Shown here piece by piece: positions 8,266 through 17,003 of a DNA stretch of 64,000 nucleotides (positions within the stretch are counted from its first letter, which is position 1; each line of letters starts with the position of its first letter). This DNA comes from Candidatus Intricatilinea gracilis. GTDB taxonomy: Bacteria; Pseudomonadota; Gammaproteobacteria; Burkholderiales; Burkholderiaceae_C. A program made the translations under genes and the position numbers. The notes below the pieces were generated by a model, which saw only the letters and a list, made by a program, of their open reading frames with translations, had not been told where the DNA came from and made no database searches. The stretch spans positions 62,001 to 126,000 of the forward strand of contig JADJDQ010000002.1 of NCBI GenBank assembly GCA_016702605.1, in the 5' to 3' direction.

Positions 8266-10479
8266 TCACAGGCTGTCGGGCGCACGTTGGCCGAGCTTGC
8301 GGTATTCGAGCGCCAGCGCCTCGCGCAGGTCGTCGGCGTGGATGCCGTACGGCTCGCGGTCCAAGGCGGCTTGGCCGCCGGCGTCACCCCGTCCGTCAGC
8401 GGGCTGCTGGAGGCCGACCAGCTTGTGTGCGTCGGTGGCGCGACCAGCATCACTGCTGCCCTCGTCAAGAGCGGTTGTGGCTGAGCGACCGCCGCCGCCC
8501 GGCGCACCGCGCCAGCCGTCCGTAGTCATCTGCCGCTGGCGCGCCAGCAGCGCTGCCGTCAGCACGGCGTTGCGGATGTGGCCGCCGGGCAGGTCGACCA
8601 ATGCGGCCACGGCGTTCAGCACCGCCGGGTCGAGGTCGGGCGCCTCGCCCAGGTGCAGCGACCACAGGGCGCGGCGTTCGGCCACGTCGGGCAGCGGAAA
8701 CTCGATCACCGCATCGAGCCGGCGCAAAAAGGCATCGTCGAACCGCGCCTTGCTGTTGGACGTGAGCACCGCCACGCCGTGGAAGGTCTCGAGCCGCTGC
8801 AGCAGGTAGTTGGTCTGCATGTTGGCGTAGCGGTCGTTGGCCTGCTTGACGTCGGTGCGCGCGCCGAACAGCGAGTCGGCCTCGTCGAACAACAACACGG
8901 CGTCCAGGTGTTCGGCGCGTGACAGCAGTTGCGCCAGGTTCTTCTCGGTCTCGCCGATGTATTTGCTCACCACCGCCGCCAGGTCCACCCGCACCAGCGG
9001 ACGCGCCAGACGGTCGGCCAGCCACTGCGCGCCCAGCGTCTTGCCGGTGCCCGAAGCGCCGATGAACAGCGCCTTCACCCCCTGGCTGAGCCGCCCGCGC
9101 AGCAACGGGCCGAGCGGCGCGGCGGCGGCGGCACGTGCCACACACCGTGTCAGCAGCAGGCCGAGCTCGCGGTGCACCTCCGGCGGGCCGACCCACGATT
9201 CGGCCGGCACGCGGTCACTCGACACCTGGGCCCAGGCCGACAGGCTGCGGGCACTCGACCGCACCGCCTGCTCGATGGCCGCATGCGCCGCCTGGCCCGG
9301 CACCATCGACATCGCCGCCTGCGCCAGCACCGAGATGCCGCAGCGCGAACGCGCCACGGCGTCGAGATCGGCGGCGCTGGCTGACGTGCCGCGCTGCAAA
9401 GCCCGCCACAGCGCCAGCCGGTCGGTAGCGTCGGGCGGGCTGAGGTCGAACTCGTGCAGCGGCAGCGCGGTCTCGAACACGCTGTCGCTTGCGCCCACCA
9501 CGATCAGCGGGCCGCGCCAGTGCGCCAGCTCGGGCAGGCGGCATGCACTGCCGGGCGCCACGTCGGCATACCAGACCGGCAGTGCGTGCAGCAGCAAGAG
9601 TGCGGGCACGACCGCCTCGCGCGCGGCTTGCGGGCCCAGGGCAAACGGTGACAGACGAGCGGCCTCGTCCACCGCCCGCAGCTCGACAGCGCAGCGGCCC
9701 AGGCCTGCGGCCAAGGTGGCGGCCAAGGCGCACAACTCACCGCGGTCGGCACCGCGCAGCACCACCACACTCGGGCCGGCGGAGCCTTGCAGCGACGCGG
9801 CCAGGCGCTCGACCGCATCGACCCAGCCACGTGGCAGCGGCCAGGCGGGCAGCGCCAACGGCGCAAGATCGATGCGACCCAGCGCCACCGGATGCCTGGG
9901 CAGGCCATCACCCGCCAGCAGGGCCACCAGCGCCGGTGCCAGCTGCAGTGTGTGGGCATGGGCCAACTGCCGGGTCTCGCCCGGTTGCAACAGGCCACAG
10001 GCCACCGCCGTGCCCTGCAGCAGCCGGCTCATGGCGCGCGCCGGCGTGAGTGGCAGGCGACTTACTTGTGCGCCGCTGTCGGCTTGCGCCATGGCCTGCT
10101 CGGGCGACAACATGGTGTCGATACGTGCGTCGGTGTTGGCATCGACAGCGATCGACAGCTGCGGCACCAGGCTGGCCACCAGCCCCAGCGTCGGCCGGTT
10201 CGGCCCGACGTGTGCCGCGCTGCCTTGCAGCAGGCTCACCGCCGCCGCCAGACCGGCATCGAACTCGACCCACAGCGCCAGGGCCACGGCGGCGGTGTCC
10301 AGGTCCGACAGGCCCAGGCCGTCGATCAGCGGCGCAAGCATCGACTCGTCGACACAGGGTGTGGCGTCGCAGGCCAGCAGCACCGCCGCATCCGGATGCC
10401 CGTGCTGATCGACCGGGAGCGCCGCTGCCAGCAGCGCGCGCAGCCGCACATGCAGCGTCAGGTGTGCGGGCCTATCCAT
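8266..10479 (-). CDS. eCIS AAA+ ATPase (Afp15/Pvc15-like)
   Basis: This 737-residue protein has one intact AAA+ module: Walker A GASGTGKT (474-481), Walker B VLLFDEAD (528-535), a sensor region LTSNSK, and the arginine-finger region FLRRLD (about 585-590). The N-terminal half contains a second, degenerate nucleotide-binding-like region (RGADRGEL, about 242-249). Afp15/Pvc15 ATPases are standard in eCIS loci and act in particle assembly or cargo handling. ATG 10479 overlaps the stop of the upstream gene by 8 bases, which suggests translational coupling. The C-terminal 100 residues include a Gly-rich variable segment. Membership in the eCIS ATPase family is confident; the exact role is inferred. 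Confidence 0.9.
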   Translation of the reverse strand: MDRPAHLTLHVRLRALLAAALPVDQHGHPDAAVLLACDATPCVDESMLAPLIDGLGLSDLDTAAVALALWVEFDAGLAAAVSLLQGSAAHVGPNRPTLGLVASLVPQLSIAVDANTDARIDTMLSPEQAMAQADSGAQVSRLPLTPARAMSRLLQGTAVACGLLQPGETRQLAHAHTLQLAPALVALLAGDGLPRHPVALGRIDLAPLALPAWPLPRGWVDAVERLAASLQGSAGPSVVVLRGADRGELCALAATLAAGLGRCAVELRAVDEAARLSPFALGPQAAREAVVPALLLLHALPVWYADVAPGSACRLPELAHWRGPLIVVGASDSVFETALPLHEFDLSPPDATDRLALWRALQRGTSASAADLDAVARSRCGISVLAQAAMSMVPGQAAHAAIEQAVRSSARSLSAWAQVSSDRVPAESWVGPPEVHRELGLLLTRCVARAAAAAPLGPLLRGRLSQGVKALFIGASGTGKTLGAQWLADRLARPLVRVDLAAVVSKYIGETEKNLAQLLSRAEHLDAVLLFDEADSLFGARTDVKQANDRYANMQTNYLLQRLETFHGVAVLTSNSKARFDDAFLRRLDAVIEFPLPDVAERRALWSLHLGEAPDLDPAVLNAVAALVDLPGGHIRNAVLTAALLARQRQMTTDGWRGAPGGGGRSATTALDEGSSDAGRATDAHKLVGLQQPADGRGDAGGQAALDREPYGIHADDLREALALEYRKLGQRAPDSL

Positions 10480-12148
10480 CACCCTGCTCCGCGCCGACGC
10501 TGTGCCCAGGCAGCTGATCCAGCTCGACGAAATGAAAGGCCACGATGCGACCGAACCAGGCGACCCAGCCCGGGTCGCTGTCCAGCCCGTGGCGGCGCAG
10601 CCGCAGGTCGACGTCGGCCAGCGCAAACACCACGTCCAGATGGGTGGTGCTGCCGCTGACCCAGGCCTCGCGTTGCACCAGCTCGGGCAGATCCAGGCCG
10701 ACGTGGAGGCGCAGCACACGCCGGGCCCGCAGCCACCACAGGCGCAGTGCCGCCGCGGTAGCCAGCACCCGGCCGGCGTCGCTGAAGCGGGCGGAAGCGA
10801 GCAACTCGTCGTCCGCGGGTGTGGGCGCAAACCAGCCGAACTGCGGGTCGTGGGGCGGCGCTCCGCAACGGCTCAGCACCAGGGTGAACAAGGCGTCGAC
10901 AAACGGCTGGCGCGCGGCAGGTGATTGCGAGGTGAGCCAGTGTTCGAAATGCAGCGCCTGCAGCAGGTTGACCAGCACGAGCAGGCCGCCGTGGCAGGTG
11001 GCGCAGCTGTCGTCCAGCCAGGGCCAGGGCGAGCCGGCAAAGCTGGCGCGAGCTCGCCGCACACCTGGCCGTGCCGCCGGGTCGGCAGGCCGGGGCGCCT
11101 CCAGGCCCGATGTCAGACGCCAGACCGGCGCCGCCGCGGCATCGGCAGACGGTGGTGTAAACGGTGAGGGCCCGGCCTCGCCAGCGGCGCCGGTGGCGGT
11201 CGAAGCCAGCGGTGAATCGATCGTGCGCACCGCTCGCTGCGCCCGTTCGAATGAAGCCTCAGCGGCAAACGACGTGTCGAGCCCATCCGGCCGCGACAAC
11301 TGTCCGGCGGCTGCGACCGACCACTGCCCGGCCAGCACCACCACCACACGCGCCTGCGCCGCCGTGGGTCGAGTGCCGAACTCGGCCGACAGCCACAGCG
11401 CCGCCAGCCAGGTGGCAGCGGGCTCGGCCAGGTCGGCGTGTGCCAGACGGCGGGCCACCCGGGCGGTCGGGGTGTCGACACGCCGCACATCGTCGAGCTG
11501 CGGCATGTTGTCTGCCACCCGCGCAGCGAACGAGGCCGAAGGCGCGATCGACAGGTGCTGCAGCCGGTGCAGGGTGTTGCTCGGCAGGCGCCGAGCCAGC
11601 GCCATCAGGTGATCGTCCGGCCAGGACTGCAGCGCCGATTCGGCGTCGGCCCAGCCTTCGAGTGACAGCGCTTCGACGACGGTGACGAGCCGCTCGGCTG
11701 CATCAGCAGCTGCCGGCCCGGCCTTCAGCTCGGGCAAGGCGGCGGGCCAGAACCAGGCGCCGATGTCGGCCCCACTGGCGGCGCGCCGCAACCAGGCCAG
11801 CCGGGCCTGCGTGCGCGAGGTGAAATACACCGCCAGTGCATCACCCGCCCCCGGCGCCTCGGCGGATATCGCCCGCGCGGCCGCGGTGCGCCAGGCCTGT
11901 TCGAGCGCACGCGCCATCCAGGCCGGGCTGGCACGCGGCGGCACAGCCTGCAGGCGCAGACGGCGCACCAGCACCAGGCGACCGCAGTCGCCGAAGTCGG
12001 CGGTATGGAGCGCATCTTCGAGCGCCCATCGCATCTGCGCCGCGTCGTCGTCGCAGGCCGGACGCAGCCTGAGGTGTTGCACGACGCGGCCGCTGCGGCC
12101 CAGGCGCATCTGCTCCTGCGCACGAGCGAGACTGGCCGCGGTAGTCAT
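10472..12148 (-). CDS. eCIS-associated conserved hypothetical protein (558 aa)
   Basis: No enzymatic family is recognised. The protein is Ala/Leu/Arg-rich, probably helical, with no signal peptide. An N-terminal region (1-150) includes VRRLRLQAVP and ends in FWPAALPEL. A middle linker is rich in Ala, Pro and Thr (about 310-345). A C-terminal part contains GGLLVLVNLLQALHFEHWL. It ends inside the first codons of the AAA ATPase gene, so the two are co-translated. Proteins of similar layout are, as I recall, found beside the ATPase in other eCIS loci. An accessory role to the ATPase or tape measure is the likely guess. The CATCH string at about 390 is not convincing as a haem site. Confidence 0.7.
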   Translation of the reverse strand: MTTAASLARAQEQMRLGRSGRVVQHLRLRPACDDDAAQMRWALEDALHTADFGDCGRLVLVRRLRLQAVPPRASPAWMARALEQAWRTAAARAISAEAPGAGDALAVYFTSRTQARLAWLRRAASGADIGAWFWPAALPELKAGPAAADAAERLVTVVEALSLEGWADAESALQSWPDDHLMALARRLPSNTLHRLQHLSIAPSASFAARVADNMPQLDDVRRVDTPTARVARRLAHADLAEPAATWLAALWLSAEFGTRPTAAQARVVVVLAGQWSVAAAGQLSRPDGLDTSFAAEASFERAQRAVRTIDSPLASTATGAAGEAGPSPFTPPSADAAAAPVWRLTSGLEAPRPADPAARPGVRRARASFAGSPWPWLDDSCATCHGGLLVLVNLLQALHFEHWLTSQSPAARQPFVDALFTLVLSRCGAPPHDPQFGWFAPTPADDELLASARFSDAGRVLATAAALRLWWLRARRVLRLHVGLDLPELVQREAWVSGSTTHLDVVFALADVDLRLRRHGLDSDPGWVAWFGRIVAFHFVELDQLPGHSVGAEQGDG

Positions 12149-12221
12149 GTCAGCACCCGGGGGACTGCGGCCCGTCCCGCCGAGCGGGAGTGAGCGCCTG
12201 CGGGCGGCCGGGCGGCGCTCA

Positions 12222-15200
12222 TCACTTCATCCTGGCCACACGGGCGCCGCTGTCGCGCAGCGCTTCGACCTGCTTGGCGATGCGCTTTTCGACCACCACA
12301 TCGTCGGCCGCCTTCGCTGCGGCTGCCGCCTTGGGCGCGACCGACGCGGGCACGGCGGCGGCGTAGGCCTGGGCGGCTTCGGCCTGTTGCAGCGCCTTGG
12401 TGGTGAGCGGCGGGCCGGACTGCACCTGCACCCGCATGCTGGTGTCGAGCATGAGGTTGGCGCCGGCGGGTGCTTCGGTGATACGCGCCGTCGCCACACC
12501 GGCGGACAAGTCCTCGATCACGGCGCGCGCCACCAGCGTCTGGGTGGCCGGTGCGTGCACCAGCACCTGCATGCCGATGCGGGTAAGCGCCGGGTCGAGC
12601 TCGATGTCCAGCCGGGTGTGCACGATGGCCGGCACCGGCCGGCGGATACGTGCGCTGATGATGCGTTTGACCGGCGCATGGGCGGTCAGCAACAGGCTCA
12701 CCCGCACCAGGTCGTTGATCGCGTCCTGCGCCGAGGCGTCACTCGTCACCTGGGCGAACAACCAGTCGACCATGCCCTGCATCTGGCGCCAGGCGATGTA
12801 GTCGACACCCAGCGCCTCGTCGCCAAAGCCGGGCAACACCGTCAACACACGCAGCGACACGGCCGGGTCGAGCTGCGAGAACAACTCGGCCCAGCGCAGC
12901 CGGGTGGCCGGCGGCACGGTGCACAGTTGCGCATGCAGGCAGGTGGCGACTCCGGCGATGTCGTCGAGCAGGCCGGCGGCAGCCAGCGTCACCTCGCGTT
13001 TGACGCTGCCCGCCTGGAACAGGTCGCGGATGACGACGATGTGCTGCGCCGGCTCGATCGCCTGTTTCCAGCTCGACGCGTCGAAGCTTGCCAGTTGCTG
13101 GGCCGCGGCGACGGCACTCTTGCCCAGGCGTTCGGTGTGGCGGTCGAAGGTGGTGGCCAACATCTGGCCGGTCTTGGTGTGGGCACCTTCGAGCAGGTCG
13201 AGCGGGCTGAGGGTGGCCACCGGCGCAGCGCCGGTGAACAGGCGCTGCTGGGCCTGCGACACCACACGCTGCAGATCACTCACACGGTCGAGTTTGACGA
13301 ACACGTCGGCCAGCGGCCGCAGCCAGCGCACCGGCACGTCGCGCAAGGTGTCGACCATGGCCAGCAGTTCGGGCGGTGCGTCGTGGGTGTCGCCACGGCA
13401 CCGTGGCACCGGGTCGACCACATCGGCCGGCTGGGCGGCCAGCAGCGGCACGTCCTGCAGCGTCAGCGTGACACGCGGGCGGCGGAACACGAGGTAAGGC
13501 ACCTGCTCGGCCAGGATGGCCTTGCGCCGGGCGATGAGGACGTCGACCCGCGCCTGCTCTTCGGCGCGCAGAGCCCGCGCCACCGACAGGTCGTGGCGCA
13601 CCTCGGCGAGCTTGAGCGCCAGGGTGTCGAGCAGCGCCTGGATACGTGCACTCACGCCCAGGATACGTTCACGCGCGAGTTTGGCGTCGGCCTGCAGGCG
13701 CCGGTAGTCCTCGCCACGCAGCTCCATGCCGCGCAGGAAACGGATGGTGTTGTCGATCGCCTCGATGCCGCGGCGGAAGTACACCGCCTCGTGCTGGTCG
13801 TCGGTGACCGGGGTGTTGTCGGTGTCGGCGATGACGCGATCGGCGGCACCGCGGCCCAGATCGGCCAGCAGTTCGGCGGCGGACACATCCGCCGCACCTT
13901 CCTCGACGTCGGTCTTGTTGTAGCCGTACACCGGCAGGTCGTCGACCGCCAGGCCCGAGGCCTTGAGACCCGCCAGGCCGGCGACGACGAAGTCGCTCTT
14001 GCCCTTGGCGGCCGAGTTGCTCGTCACCACCGAGGCCGGCGACTCGAAACGTTCGGCCACCGTGACGGTGTTGTAGACCGCGCCGATCAGGCTGGCGCCC
14101 ACCACGTCCTTCACCGCCGGCGGTGCCTCGACGGTGAGCTGCACCGGCCGCACGGTGCTGATGCCCACGGCCGTCTGTTTGAGGCCGATGACCGACACGG
14201 GCGCCGCCACACCACCCTCCAGCGTGCCCTTGACCGACGTGGTCAGGTCACCCTTGACCACCGCCGAGCCGCCCACGGCCGACACCGCCGTGCCTGCCGT
14301 GACCGCGCTGATCGGCTTGACGCTGGTGAACAGGCTGCTGTTGCTGGTGGCCAGCGTGAACGAGCTGGTGGGCACGGCAAGGCTCACACCGGTGAGCGAT
14401 GCCGACGCCACACTGGCCCGAGACGTGGTCACCGGCGCCTTGGCCACCGCAGCCTTGCTAACGGTCTTGGGCTGAGCAGTTGTGTTGGTCGCGACCTCGA
14501 AGTTCGGCGGCGCCGCGGCCGCCGTGCCCAGGCGGGCAAAGTAGTCGGCGAACTCCTTCTCGGTCGCGGCCGGGTTGGCGTTGCGTTGCACCAGTTCGGC
14601 CGCAGCAGGCGAGGTGAGGAAGCGCCCGGCCGCATCGGTGCCCAGCACACTCTGGCGCATGCGGAAGATGTCGGTGCGCGCGCGCAGGAAACCCATGTCG
14701 ACATGGTCACCGGCGGCGCGGATACGCCCGTCCAGGCGGGCGATCAATTCGTCCAGGCCGCCATCGATGGTGCGCGGCGGCGTGCTCGCCGTGCGCCCGG
14801 CGGGGGGGTCACCGAGCTCGGTGGCCAGCACACCGCCGCGAAAACCTTTCCAGCTCTCGAGCAGCTTGTCGAGTTCAGCCACGTGGCGGGTGTGGGGGCG
14901 GGCCGACACCCCGGCCTCACCAACTGCGGGCGCTTCGATCGGCAGGCCGAAGCTGGCGTCTTCGGCCGCCGACACGGTGTCACCCTGCTCGACCCAGACC
15001 CAGCTGCTGGCCGAGCCGGCCTGGGCGCCGGGTGGCAGGGCATCGGTGACCCAGAAGGTTTCGCTGCCACTGGCCGCCTTGCCGGCGTAACCCCAGCTGA
15101 CGCGGCTGGGCCGGCCGGCGGCGAAGATGGCAAAGGCCAGGCCGTCGATCTTCTGCCCAGCCAGGCCGGCATGTGACATCGGCACGGCCAGGCGTGTCCA

Positions 15201-17003
15201 CACGCCCGTGGCCGGCAGGTCACCGACACGGTCGCCATTGGCCGCCGCAGGTGCCGTGCCCCAGATGAAGGGCCGCGTCACCACCGGCTCGGCGCCCGGC
15301 TGGCTGGACACCAGCGGGCGCACGCCGATGCCGGCCGGCGCCATGTCGACGCGCACGAAGACGATCAACTCGTCGGTGGCCTGAAAGAGCAGCGGCAGGT
15401 CGGCGGCGCTGAACTCATGCAACTCGGCGCCGTTGGCCGCCGCACTCGACACGTGCAGGCGGTTGAAGGCCAGAGCATCCAGCGCGCCGGCCTCGTCGGG
15501 CAAGGCATTGACGTCGTCCTGCGGATAGGCCGGCGTGTCACCCAGCACGGCCTGGGTGAGCAGATCGCTGCGCCGGCGCAGCGCATCACGCCTGGTCAGC
15601 AACAAGCGCCGCTCATTGCCCAGGCGGTTGATCTCGAGGTCGAACAGCGGATGCACCAGCAGGTCCAGCCGCAGCAGCTCGGGGTCGTAGAAACGCGCCG
15701 GCACCGGCACGAGCAGCTGCACCTGGTCGCGCAGCGACAGGTTGTAGGGCAGCAGCGCCGACGACTCGGCCATGAGTGCGTCGACCATGTCGATCGGCAC
15801 CGGCTGCGCCAGCACATCGAACTGGGGCGGGAAAAACGTCTGCCGCCCGGCGCTGAAATCGACCAGTTCACGCGGCAACACCCCCGCCGGCGGCAGCCAG
15901 TCGAACTGCTGCTGCAGCGCCTGTGTGGCGCGTTGTTCGGGCGGCAGTTCGGCCAGGTGTTCGATCAGCTGGCTCACCCGCGCCTGCCACAACACGTCGT
16001 CACCCGACCAGGGCACCAGTGCGCTGCGGTTGCGTCGCCCGCCGCCCTGGCGCACCACGGCGGCGCGGTCGGCGAAGACGGGCTGGAAGTCCTTGTCGAA
16101 CGCGACGATCGAGAGGGGCACACCGAGTGTTTCCCACGGCCACAGGCGCGCATGCTCGGCTTCCACCTGCGCCTGCGCCGCCAGGGCGTCGAGTTCGGCC
16201 GGGCTCAGGCCGGCCCGCTCGCGCCACTGGCGCATCGAGTGCGCGGGTGACACCGACAGCCGTTCACGTTCGGCGTTGAACACGGCGTAGGCCAGCCGGT
16301 TACGAAACCGTGCGTCGACCGAGGCACCGCCGTCGCTGCTCCACAGCGGCAGGGCATGGTCGTCGGGCCAGGGTGACCACATGAGCTGAAGGCCGTCTTC
16401 CCACGCGGCGCGAGACGAGGCCGAAGCATCCGTGGCATTGGGGCACGGTGAACTCGCCGCGTCGCTGCGGTCGAGTGCAATGGTGCGGGGCACGGCCACC
16501 AGCACCATGGCGTGCGGCAGGAAACTCGCGCCGCCCAGTTCACCCAGCACCTGCGCCAGCGTGGCCTGGCGCTGCAAGCCGGACAGGCGCGCCCAGGCCG
16601 TGTCGGCGCTGTGATGCGCCGCCAGCACCTGCTCGACCCGCGGCGAGATCACCGGGATGGCGCTGGCCGCAATGTGCAGTGGATAGGCCAGCTCCACGTC
16701 CTGCCCGTCGGGCGCAATCGCATGGCCGGGCAACAGCACCAGCGTGTCGCCCTCCACCGCCAGTTCGAAGCCGTCGATGACCCCCGGCGCCACGGCCTGG
16801 CCCAGGCGCATGGCATCACCGATGCGGCTGCGTTGTTCATCCAGCAGCGCGGTGTGGGTGAGGGATCGCTGCGGGAACAGGTTGAGGCGTTTGCGCAGAT
16901 CCGCCTCACCAGCGCTCGGCCGGGCATAGGGGCCGAGTGGCGGAAAGGTGGCGAGCACATGTTCACCACCGACCGGGCTGTCGATGCCGCGCAGGATCTT
17001 CAT
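12222..17003 (-). CDS. Giant eCIS accessory protein (1593 aa)
   Basis: This is the largest intact frame in the cluster, without signal peptide or obvious membrane segments. Residues 36-115 (LRKRLNLFPQRSL..., then GVIDGFELAV and LPGHAIAPDGQDVEL) match the N-terminal domain of the next two upstream genes. The middle is partly beta-rich and partly Ser/Thr/Ala/Val-rich repeats (about 850-1000), and the C-terminal third is helical with a heptad-like region near 1100-1180. Its ATG at 17003 overlaps the preceding stop by four bases (ATGA). It is probably a structural component outside the baseplate, such as a fibre, cage or decoration, but the function is not known to me. Full-length coding is well supported by G/C at third positions throughout. 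Confidence 0.78.
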   Translation of the reverse strand: MKILRGIDSPVGGEHVLATFPPLGPYARPSAGEADLRKRLNLFPQRSLTHTALLDEQRSRIGDAMRLGQAVAPGVIDGFELAVEGDTLVLLPGHAIAPDGQDVELAYPLHIAASAIPVISPRVEQVLAAHHSADTAWARLSGLQRQATLAQVLGELGGASFLPHAMVLVAVPRTIALDRSDAASSPCPNATDASASSRAAWEDGLQLMWSPWPDDHALPLWSSDGGASVDARFRNRLAYAVFNAERERLSVSPAHSMRQWRERAGLSPAELDALAAQAQVEAEHARLWPWETLGVPLSIVAFDKDFQPVFADRAAVVRQGGGRRNRSALVPWSGDDVLWQARVSQLIEHLAELPPEQRATQALQQQFDWLPPAGVLPRELVDFSAGRQTFFPPQFDVLAQPVPIDMVDALMAESSALLPYNLSLRDQVQLLVPVPARFYDPELLRLDLLVHPLFDLEINRLGNERRLLLTRRDALRRRSDLLTQAVLGDTPAYPQDDVNALPDEAGALDALAFNRLHVSSAAANGAELHEFSAADLPLLFQATDELIVFVRVDMAPAGIGVRPLVSSQPGAEPVVTRPFIWGTAPAAANGDRVGDLPATGVWTRLAVPMSHAGLAGQKIDGLAFAIFAAGRPSRVSWGYAGKAASGSETFWVTDALPPGAQAGSASSWVWVEQGDTVSAAEDASFGLPIEAPAVGEAGVSARPHTRHVAELDKLLESWKGFRGGVLATELGDPPAGRTASTPPRTIDGGLDELIARLDGRIRAAGDHVDMGFLRARTDIFRMRQSVLGTDAAGRFLTSPAAAELVQRNANPAATEKEFADYFARLGTAAAAPPNFEVATNTTAQPKTVSKAAVAKAPVTTSRASVASASLTGVSLAVPTSSFTLATSNSSLFTSVKPISAVTAGTAVSAVGGSAVVKGDLTTSVKGTLEGGVAAPVSVIGLKQTAVGISTVRPVQLTVEAPPAVKDVVGASLIGAVYNTVTVAERFESPASVVTSNSAAKGKSDFVVAGLAGLKASGLAVDDLPVYGYNKTDVEEGAADVSAAELLADLGRGAADRVIADTDNTPVTDDQHEAVYFRRGIEAIDNTIRFLRGMELRGEDYRRLQADAKLARERILGVSARIQALLDTLALKLAEVRHDLSVARALRAEEQARVDVLIARRKAILAEQVPYLVFRRPRVTLTLQDVPLLAAQPADVVDPVPRCRGDTHDAPPELLAMVDTLRDVPVRWLRPLADVFVKLDRVSDLQRVVSQAQQRLFTGAAPVATLSPLDLLEGAHTKTGQMLATTFDRHTERLGKSAVAAAQQLASFDASSWKQAIEPAQHIVVIRDLFQAGSVKREVTLAAAGLLDDIAGVATCLHAQLCTVPPATRLRWAELFSQLDPAVSLRVLTVLPGFGDEALGVDYIAWRQMQGMVDWLFAQVTSDASAQDAINDLVRVSLLLTAHAPVKRIISARIRRPVPAIVHTRLDIELDPALTRIGMQVLVHAPATQTLVARAVIEDLSAGVATARITEAPAGANLMLDTSMRVQVQSGPPLTTKALQQAEAAQAYAAAVPASVAPKAAAAAKAADDVVVEKRIAKQVEALRDSGARVARMK

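Noticed and set aside
10472..12148. CATCH string (CxxCH) suggesting a c-type haem site in the 558-aa protein
   Set aside because: No signal peptide, a single site and a cytoplasmic particle-assembly context; the surrounding hydrophobic sequence suggests chance.
11682..15176. Very long plus-strand open frame opposite the 1593-aa and 558-aa genes
   Set aside because: His/Arg/Gly-rich antisense shadow in high-GC DNA; the minus-strand frames have proper third-position G/C and homology-like motifs.
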